NCBI GenBank assembly: GCA_021777105.1
Contig: JAIQZQ010000011.1
Coordinates: forward strand, 28,076-92,075
Source of the DNA: Candidatus Anammoxibacter sp.
Lineage (GTDB): Bacteria > Planctomycetota > Brocadiia > Brocadiales > Anammoxibacteraceae
Direction: 5' to 3'
Length of the DNA: 64,000 bases
A program made the translations under genes and the position numbers. This document shows positions 58,507 to 64,000 of the stretch, piece by piece; position 1 is the stretch's first letter, and the number at the start of each line of letters is the position of its first letter. Below the pieces are notes generated by a model. It did not search any database. It was given only the letters and a program-made list of their open reading frames with translations, and had not been told where the DNA came from.

Positions 58507-58534
58507 TTGACTTTTACCCCTTTTCTGATATTAT
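58507..58534 (+). promoter_or_regulatory. Sigma70-type promoter of the histone gene
   Basis: TTGACT (58507-58512), 16-bp spacer, TATTAT (58529-58534), 57 bp ahead of the start codon. It is a near-consensus strong promoter. With the AAAGGAGG ribosome site it implies high expression, as expected for an abundant DNA-packaging protein. Confidence 0.7.
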
Positions 58535-58591
58535 CTGCAAATTATGTTTTGTAATCCTTTGAGCCCATTTAACAAATAAAAGGAGGAAAAC

Positions 58592-58786
58592 ATGGCCAAG
58601 TCATCAAAGCCAAGAGACGTATTAGTTGTAGGCAGCAAAGTAAGAGATTACATAAAGAGCAAGGACTGTCTCACTTCAAGTGAAGTTATTGCAGCGTTAA
58701 GCGAAAAAGTTTATGCTTGTTTAGATGATGCTATAAGCAGAGCAGGTGGAAATGGAAGAAAAACCGTCACAGCAAAAGACCTATAA
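58592..58786 (+). CDS. Bacterial histone-fold protein (archaeal/Bdellovibrio type)
   Basis: This 64-residue protein is a single histone fold: short helix 1 'DVLVVGSKVRDYIKS', long helix 2 'LTSSEVIAALSEKVYACLDDAISRAGGNG', and the R-K-T loop with 'GRKTVTAKDL' leading into a short helix 3. Archaeal histones end in 'GRKTIKAEDI', with the same R-K-T DNA-contacting loop. The lack of residues after helix 3 and the 64-residue length match the small bacterial histones described from Bdellovibrio and Leptospira rather than full archaeal histones. It should form dimers and bind and coat or bend DNA. A strong ribosome site (AAAGGAGG) and a strong promoter (58507-58534) suggest high expression. It lies alone. 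Confidence 0.78.
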   Translation: MAKSSKPRDVLVVGSKVRDYIKSKDCLTSSEVIAALSEKVYACLDDAISRAGGNGRKTVTAKDL

Positions 58787-58853
58787 TTATGAGTAAAAAC
58801 TATATATTGTTTTGATAATATTATAAAAAGATATATCTGTGGGCTCAAAGGAT

Positions 58854-60290
58854 TTACTGATTTATTTTTGTTTCCAACATTTGATTTACAATTTTTGGAT
58901 TTGCTTTGCCTTTTGTTTTTTGCATTATTTTCCCCATTAAAAATCCCAGGGCATTTTTTTTGCCGTTTTTATAATCCTCCACAACTTTTCCATTTTCATT
59001 GATTACTAACTCCACGATTGATTCAAGCTCAGATGCGTTGCTTATTTGTTTTAACCCTTTTTTCTCAACAATCACCTCCGGTCCTTGTCCTGTTTGAGCC
59101 ATCTCCATAAAGATTGTCTTAGCAGTCGCGTTGCTTATTGCCCCATCATCAACCAGTTTTATCAAGTCCGTCAACATTTTTGGATTTACGGCAAAATCGC
59201 TTATTGATGTTTTTGTTTCATTTAGCTCGCGTAAAATATCGTTGTTAATCCAGTTGCTTATTGCTTTAGGGGACGAATAGGCATTAACACAAGCTTCAAA
59301 ATAGTCGGCAATCAATTTCTCATCAACCAATATATTCGCGTCATAAGACGTCAAGCCATATTCCTCCACAAACCTTTTTAGCCTGTACACAGGCAGCTCT
59401 GGAATCTGAGATTTAATTTCTTCTATATATTTATCTTCAATTGTAAAGGGAACCAAATCAGGCTCAGGGAAATATCTGTAGTCCTGAGCTTCTTCCTTTG
59501 ATCGCATTCTTTCGCTTTTTTGATTATTTTCATCCCATAATCTTGTTTCCCTTTCAATGACGGCGCCTTGATCCAGCAATTTGGATTGTCTTTTTATCTC
59601 ATATTGCAGTGATTTAATTACAGCCCGCATTGAATTCAGGTTTTTTATTTCTACTCTATCCCCTAATTTTTCAGAACCCTTTGTTTTTAAAGAAATACTA
59701 GCCTCAAAACGCAAAGAGCCCTCTTCCATTTTGCAATCAGAAACGCCTATATATAGCAAAACATTGCGAAGAGTTTGCATATAAGCTTCAGCCTCTTCAA
59801 CATTTGTTAATTCAGGGTTTGAAACAATTTCAAGCAACGGAACACCGGCTCTATTAAAATCAACGCAACTATAGTCAGCTCCTGATTCCTCAGGATGCAC
59901 AAGTTTACCGGCGTCTTCCTCCAAATGGACATTATGCAATCCCACCTTTTTTTCATTGCCGTTAATTATTAACTCCAAGAAACCATCAACCCCTAGGTTA
60001 TGGTAATTCTGAGAAACTTGATAATTTTTTGGCAAATCAGGGTAGTAATAGCCTTTACGGTCAAAATTCGAGACTTTATCTATTCTACAATTCAGAGCTA
60101 ATGCCGCTTTTAACGCGCACTCAAACGCTTTCCTGTTCATAACAGGCAATGCGCCCGGCAAAGCTAAACATACAGGACAAACTTGTGTGTTAGGCTCTCC
60201 GCCGAATGACGCTTCGCAACCGCAAAACAGTTTTGTCTCTGTAGCCAATTCCGCGTGAGTTTCAAGACCAATTACAACATCATATTCCAT
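58854..60290 (-). CDS. gatB: Aspartyl/glutamyl-tRNA amidotransferase subunit B
   Basis: This 478-residue subunit of GatCAB activates misacylated Glu-tRNA(Gln) or Asp-tRNA(Asn) before amidation. It has the N-terminal signature 'YDVVIGLETHAEL', 'CGCEASFGGEPNTQVCPVCLALPGALPVMN' (zinc-site cysteines), 'DRKGYYYPDLPKNYQ', 'HLEEDAGKLVH' and 'DFNRAGVPLLEIV', and a helical tail (YqeY-like) with 'GFLMGKIMQKTKGKANPK'. The order is gatC-gatA-gatB on the reverse strand. Confidence 0.97.
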   Translation of the reverse strand: MEYDVVIGLETHAELATETKLFCGCEASFGGEPNTQVCPVCLALPGALPVMNRKAFECALKAALALNCRIDKVSNFDRKGYYYPDLPKNYQVSQNYHNLGVDGFLELIINGNEKKVGLHNVHLEEDAGKLVHPEESGADYSCVDFNRAGVPLLEIVSNPELTNVEEAEAYMQTLRNVLLYIGVSDCKMEEGSLRFEASISLKTKGSEKLGDRVEIKNLNSMRAVIKSLQYEIKRQSKLLDQGAVIERETRLWDENNQKSERMRSKEEAQDYRYFPEPDLVPFTIEDKYIEEIKSQIPELPVYRLKRFVEEYGLTSYDANILVDEKLIADYFEACVNAYSSPKAISNWINNDILRELNETKTSISDFAVNPKMLTDLIKLVDDGAISNATAKTIFMEMAQTGQGPEVIVEKKGLKQISNASELESIVELVINENGKVVEDYKNGKKNALGFLMGKIMQKTKGKANPKIVNQMLETKINQ

Positions 60291-60344
60291 TTGTCAAATC
60301 CTGCTTTACAAAACTATCTTTATCAAATCTAAAATGCGCAAAAA

Positions 60345-61820
60345 TCACTCTTTTGTAAAATCTAACTTTGGCTTAACAGCGTTAAAATTCAATTCCTTCT
60401 CAAATAACCGCGCAATTTGCAAAATTTTAAGCTCATCAAAATGTTTGCCTAAAATTTGCATGCCAATAGGCAACCCATCACTCGTTAAACCGCACGGAAC
60501 GGAAATACCGGGAATGCCGGCAAGATTTGCCGGAATAGTGTAAACATCAGAAAGATACATTTCCAACGGATCAGAAGATTTTTCATTAACTTTATACGCA
60601 GGAACAGGGGAAGTGGGACATATTATACAATCAACCTTTTCAAAAGCAGAATCAAAATCACTTTTGATAAGAGTGCGCACTTTTGAAGCTTTTAAATAAT
60701 ACGCATCATAATGGCCTGCGCTTAGGACATAATTCCCCATCATAATCCGGCGTTTAACTTCATCCCCAAAGCCCTCCGACCGCGTTGCCTCATACATTTT
60801 TAAAATGCCCGAGCTTTGTTGCGATCTAAAACCATACCTAACCCCATCATATCTAGACAGATTTGAACTCGCCTCTGCCGTGGCTATAATATAATATGCG
60901 GCAACGGCATATTCGGTGTGTGGCAATGATATTTCAACAATTTTAGCGCCTAACTTTTTATAAATATCCAATCCGGTATCTACAGCTTTGCGAACTTCGT
61001 CTTTTAGGCCTTCCGCAAAATATTCTTTCGGGACGCCTATGCTTATCCCCGGATCAAGGCTTTCTAATTGGCTAATATAGTCAGGGATTTCTAAATTAAC
61101 GCATGTTGAATCGCGTTTATCGTAATTTGCAATCGCCTGTAACAAAAGCGAGCTATCAGCTACGTCTTTTGAAAGTGTCCCAATCTGATCTAATGATGAA
61201 CCAAAAGCAACCATGCCATATCTGGAAACTCTTCCATATGTGGGTTTTAAACCAACCACGCCGCAAAACGCAGCAGGCTGCCGAACAGAACCGCCGGTAT
61301 CAGAGCCTAACGCAACCGCAGCCATATCAGCGGCTATAGCAGCAGCGGAACCACCACTTGAACCTCCCGGAACATAATCTAAATCCCACGGGTTTTTTGT
61401 TATCTTAAAAGCGGAATGTTCCGTAGACGATCCCATGGCAAATTCATCTAAATTTGTTTTGCCGATAACTATTCCATCTTCGTCATTTATACGCTCAATA
61501 ACATGAGCGTCATACGGTGAGCGATAGTTTGCCAAAATCTTTGACGCGCACGTGGTTATTGAATCTGCGACGCATATATTATCTTTAACTGCAATTGGAA
61601 CACCGGCAAGAAGGCCAACATGGGCGCCGGCTTTTATTTTTTTATCAACTTCATCCGCTTTTTTTAAGGCCATTTCTTTATTTAAAGATAAATAGGCCCC
61701 TATCTCTGTGTCGGATTTTTCAACTCGTGAAAAAAATTCGGCTGTAACAGACTTAGCGGACATATCGCCGGAAAGTATATTTTTTTTGATTTGAACAGAT
61801 GTTAATTCATGTGTATTCAA
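60345..61820 (-). CDS. gatA: Aspartyl/glutamyl-tRNA amidotransferase subunit A
   Basis: This 491-residue amidase frees ammonia from glutamine and channels it to GatB. It carries the amidase signature with Lys in 'VPIAVKDNI' (about 78), 'YVPGGSSGGSAAAIAADMAA' (about 150-170, with the cis-Ser and catalytic Ser), and 'GSDTGGSVRQPAAFCGVVGLKPTYGRVSRYG'. I chose a TTG start at 61820 because GAGAGG stands 7 bases upstream and the family starts at this point. A TTG 15 bases upstream is also possible. It follows gatC and precedes gatB. Confidence 0.96.
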   Translation of the reverse strand: MNTHELTSVQIKKNILSGDMSAKSVTAEFFSRVEKSDTEIGAYLSLNKEMALKKADEVDKKIKAGAHVGLLAGVPIAVKDNICVADSITTCASKILANYRSPYDAHVIERINDEDGIVIGKTNLDEFAMGSSTEHSAFKITKNPWDLDYVPGGSSGGSAAAIAADMAAVALGSDTGGSVRQPAAFCGVVGLKPTYGRVSRYGMVAFGSSLDQIGTLSKDVADSSLLLQAIANYDKRDSTCVNLEIPDYISQLESLDPGISIGVPKEYFAEGLKDEVRKAVDTGLDIYKKLGAKIVEISLPHTEYAVAAYYIIATAEASSNLSRYDGVRYGFRSQQSSGILKMYEATRSEGFGDEVKRRIMMGNYVLSAGHYDAYYLKASKVRTLIKSDFDSAFEKVDCIICPTSPVPAYKVNEKSSDPLEMYLSDVYTIPANLAGIPGISVPCGLTSDGLPIGMQILGKHFDELKILQIARLFEKELNFNAVKPKLDFTKE

Positions 61821-61898
61821 TGCAAAACCTCTCAATAAACGCAGGATTACATCACAATATATAAGCGCGGTTTATCTAAAAACCGCCAGGGGTATTCC

Positions 61899-62180
61899 TC
61901 AATCTAAAACTTGGGGAACTTTAAAAAAGTGAGGAGTTTTGGATGGAGCATTCTCTATTGCTTGTTTTTTTAAAATGGAACTAGCCTTAATATCTTCTCT
62001 AAAAACGTTGCTAAGTTTAACGCCATTAGTCATAGGCTCGATATTATCAGTATTTAAATTATTTAATTTACTAATGTAATTAAAAATACTGTCTAATTGT
62101 TCAGAAAATATATTTTTTTCAGAATCTTCTAATCTTAACCTTGAAAGGTTAGCTATATACTCTAAATTCTTAATATCCAT
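61899..62180 (-). CDS. gatC: Aspartyl/glutamyl-tRNA amidotransferase subunit C
   Basis: This 93-residue subunit holds GatA and GatB together. It shows 'NLEYIANLSRLRLEDSEKNIFSEQLDSIFNYISKLNNLNTDNIEPM', 'LSNVFREDI' and 'ENAPSKTPHFFKVPQVLD', the full GatC pattern. It lies 78 bp ahead of gatA. Confidence 0.95.
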   Translation of the reverse strand: MDIKNLEYIANLSRLRLEDSEKNIFSEQLDSIFNYISKLNNLNTDNIEPMTNGVKLSNVFREDIKASSILKKQAIENAPSKTPHFFKVPQVLD

Positions 62181-62325
62181 TTTTTAAGACAACAAACTTG
62201 GTTAAATCACAAATATCTTAAACACTTCTCAACAACAATATGTGTAATCAAGGCAGACATTATATACAAGCTCGAAAACTCAGTTCAATAATACTAATTC
62301 TGCAAAATCACTATAAAGGTAAACG

Positions 62326-62556
62326 TTAAGCTACTTTTGTTACTTTGCCGGAACTTATACATCTGGCGCAGACTTTTATTGTTTTAACCCCATTATTTAC
62401 TACAGCCCTTACTTTTTGAATATTTGGTTTAAATTTCCTTCTAGTCCTTCCAGTAATACGCTTACCAACACCGCCCTTTTTTTTTGCCATACCTCTTCTT
62501 TTTATCTTAAAACCAGAAGCAGTCTTTTTCCCACACAAACAACATTCTCTAGCCAT
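62326..62556 (-). CDS. rpmB: 50S ribosomal protein bL28
   Basis: This 76-residue protein starts MARECCLCGKK (bL28 begins 'M(A/S)xxCxxCGK'), has 'GVGKRITGRTRRKFKPNIQKVRA' and ends 'KVCARCISSGKVTKVA', giving the paired CxxC zinc-ribbon type of bL28. The C+ (zinc-binding) form is present. It lies between gatC and fur, on the same strand. Confidence 0.94.
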   Translation of the reverse strand: MARECCLCGKKTASGFKIKRRGMAKKKGGVGKRITGRTRRKFKPNIQKVRAVVNNGVKTIKVCARCISSGKVTKVA

Positions 62557-62692
62557 TTATTTTTATCCTTTCAAAATTCTTGCTATATTTCCTTTATATT
62601 GAAAATTAATTGCGCAATCATACCTGTAATTAAAATTGGTATTCACAATATTAATTTTAACGGTATCAAAAAAACACATCATTCATCTTTGT

Positions 62693-63145
62693 TTAATTTG
62701 ACAAACTCTTATTATTACTCTTTTGGCAATCTGCGCAGTGTCCAAAAACTTGCAACCTATGAGACAAAGGCGCAAAACTATGTTCTAAACAAACATCTTC
62801 CTGTAACTTTTCAATTTTCTGATTGCTAAACTCTATGATTTTTTTACAAGACAAACAAATTAGATGCTCATGATGTTTATGTTTAAAAACATGTTCATAA
62901 TGGGCGTGCTTCTCGCCAAAAACAGCTTCACGCAACAAACCGCTTTGTATCAAATGCGATAAAGTTCTATAAATAGTCGCTTTAGAAACCTTTTTTGAAT
63001 GTTGCCTAACCGCGACAAGCAAATCATCCGCCTCAAAATGAGAATGATTTGAAAAAACTTGTCTTAATATAATCTGCCTCTCTGGAGTAAACTTTAAGCC
63101 GTTTAGCTTAAGATACCGCTTGAATTTCTTTTCTTCTTCTAACAT
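62693..63145 (-). CDS. fur: Fur-family metalloregulator
   Basis: This 150-residue repressor has a winged helix ('RYLKLNGLKFTPERQIILRQVF', 'KVSKATIYRTLSHLIQSGLL'), then a His-rich metal site 'HAHYEHVFKHKHHEHLICLSCKKIIEF' (CxxC structural zinc, with the HHEHLIC pattern common to Fur and PerR), and a final 'GHCADCQ' second CxxC. Fur and PerR cannot be separated reliably from this. The DNA-binding region is complete. It is the first of a probable fur-rpmB-gat run, although gaps of 135-145 bp suggest separate promoters. Confidence 0.9.
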   Translation of the reverse strand: MLEEEKKFKRYLKLNGLKFTPERQIILRQVFSNHSHFEADDLLVAVRQHSKKVSKATIYRTLSHLIQSGLLREAVFGEKHAHYEHVFKHKHHEHLICLSCKKIIEFSNQKIEKLQEDVCLEHSFAPLSHRLQVFGHCADCQKSNNKSLSN

Positions 63146-63352
63146 TTTAATAAAAAGACTAAACGTTGAGTATTTTAAATCAAATCAGCAACTAAATAAA
63201 CGAAATTTATTTAGGTAATAGTATAAAACATAACATAGGCAAATAAAACAATAAAAATTAAGAAGTAAAATCAGTATAAATAAAAACTAGCATAACTCTA
63301 TAAAATAACTCATTATTGCTCTTGAAACAATATCATTAAAGAGATAAAAAAA

Positions 63353-63379
63353 AGCCCATCTTCATATAGAAGATGGGCT
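63353..63379 (-). terminator. rRNA operon terminator
   Basis: Perfect stem GCCCATCTTC / GAAGATGGGC with loop TATAT. Read on the reverse strand it is followed by a TTTTTTTT run. It stands just after the 5S rRNA gene. Confidence 0.9.
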
Positions 63380-63392
63380 CTTTAATATAAAT

Positions 63393-63500
63393 CCTGGCAT
63401 TACCTACTCTCCCACTTAAAAGCAGTACCATCGGCACGAATGGCTTAACTACCGTGTGCGAAATGGAAACGGGTGTGACCCATTCGTTATGAACACCAAG
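63393..63500 (-). rRNA. rrf: 5S ribosomal RNA
   Basis: Read on the reverse strand it has 5S hallmarks: CTTGGTGTTCATAACGAATG, then GGTCACACCCGTTTCCATTT, the loop CGCACACGGTAGTTAAGCC, and GGGAGAGTAGGTAATGCCAGG at the 3' end. About 108 bases. It lies 74 bp downstream of the 23S gene. A terminator follows. Confidence 0.92.
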
Positions 63501-63574
63501 AATTTTTTAACTTTAACATAATTGTAGCAACACTTCGCTATAATTAATTGAATATAATATTTAGTATTATTAAT

Positions 63575-64000
<426 letters not shown>

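Overview
This window is a chromosomal segment from a Gram-negative, AT-rich (roughly 40% GC) bacterium able to live without oxygen. A TonB-dependent receptor, Lgt, TatA and a periplasmic octahaem cytochrome show a diderm envelope. The class III ribonucleotide reductase set (nrdR, nrdD, an activase and a CxxC protein) points to anaerobic growth. GatCAB, a Fur-family regulator, bL28 and the 23S-5S end of an rRNA operon confirm a bacterial chromosome. Uncommon traits are a 64-residue histone-fold protein, a lysine/alanine-rich histone H1-like protein, secreted proteins with Thr-Glu and Pro-Thr linkers, and many dispersed repeats. This suggests a little-studied lineage (Planctomycetota or Omnitrophota-like, or a relative), but I cannot fix the phylum from sequence reading alone.

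Layout. 1-8 kb: 3' part of a TonB receptor, a DUF4143-type ATPase, a PLAT-like protein, a HigBA-like pair, a PDZ/SH3b exported protein, an IS91 remnant and several repeats. 8-13.3 kb: a retropepsin-like pair, then a tight four-gene operon (P1-family peptidase, ATP-grasp ligase, fold-III PLP decarboxylase, divergent PanC) that looks like an undescribed amide-forming pathway. 13.7-24.3 kb: an SMC with tandem repeats inserted into its hinge, the H1-like protein, the anaerobic RNR genes, tRNA-Arg(CCU) and a membrane-anchored TPR protein. 24.5-30.7 kb: RluA-family pseudouridine synthase, octaheme HAO-like cytochrome, and trpB and trpA split by a MITE. 31-45 kb: an accessory island of toxin-antitoxin modules (several decayed), a voltage-gated-type ion channel, an unknown 484-residue protein, a hybrid histidine kinase and most of the repeats. 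45.8-57.8 kb: nadB, a GNAT/FemAB-like enzyme, two large secreted low-complexity proteins, a cNMP-binding protein, a TPR protein and lgt. 57.9-64 kb: an unlisted 33-residue basic protein, tatA, the histone, gatB-gatA-gatC, rpmB, fur, 5S and 23S rRNA (reverse strand).

The mobile and repeat content is a main theme. Three small elements share 14-bp terminal inverted repeats beginning GTA/GTC and have 8-bp flanking duplications (IS66-type MITEs). Three copies of a roughly 240-bp repeat each carry the same perfect TTGACA-17-TACAAT promoter at one edge. There are also two other inverted-repeat element families and several hairpin (REP-like) families. The strongest candidates for new biology are the histone plus H1-like chromatin components, the hinge-inserted SMC repeats, the PanC/ATP-grasp/PLP/P1 operon, and the promoter-carrying repeat.
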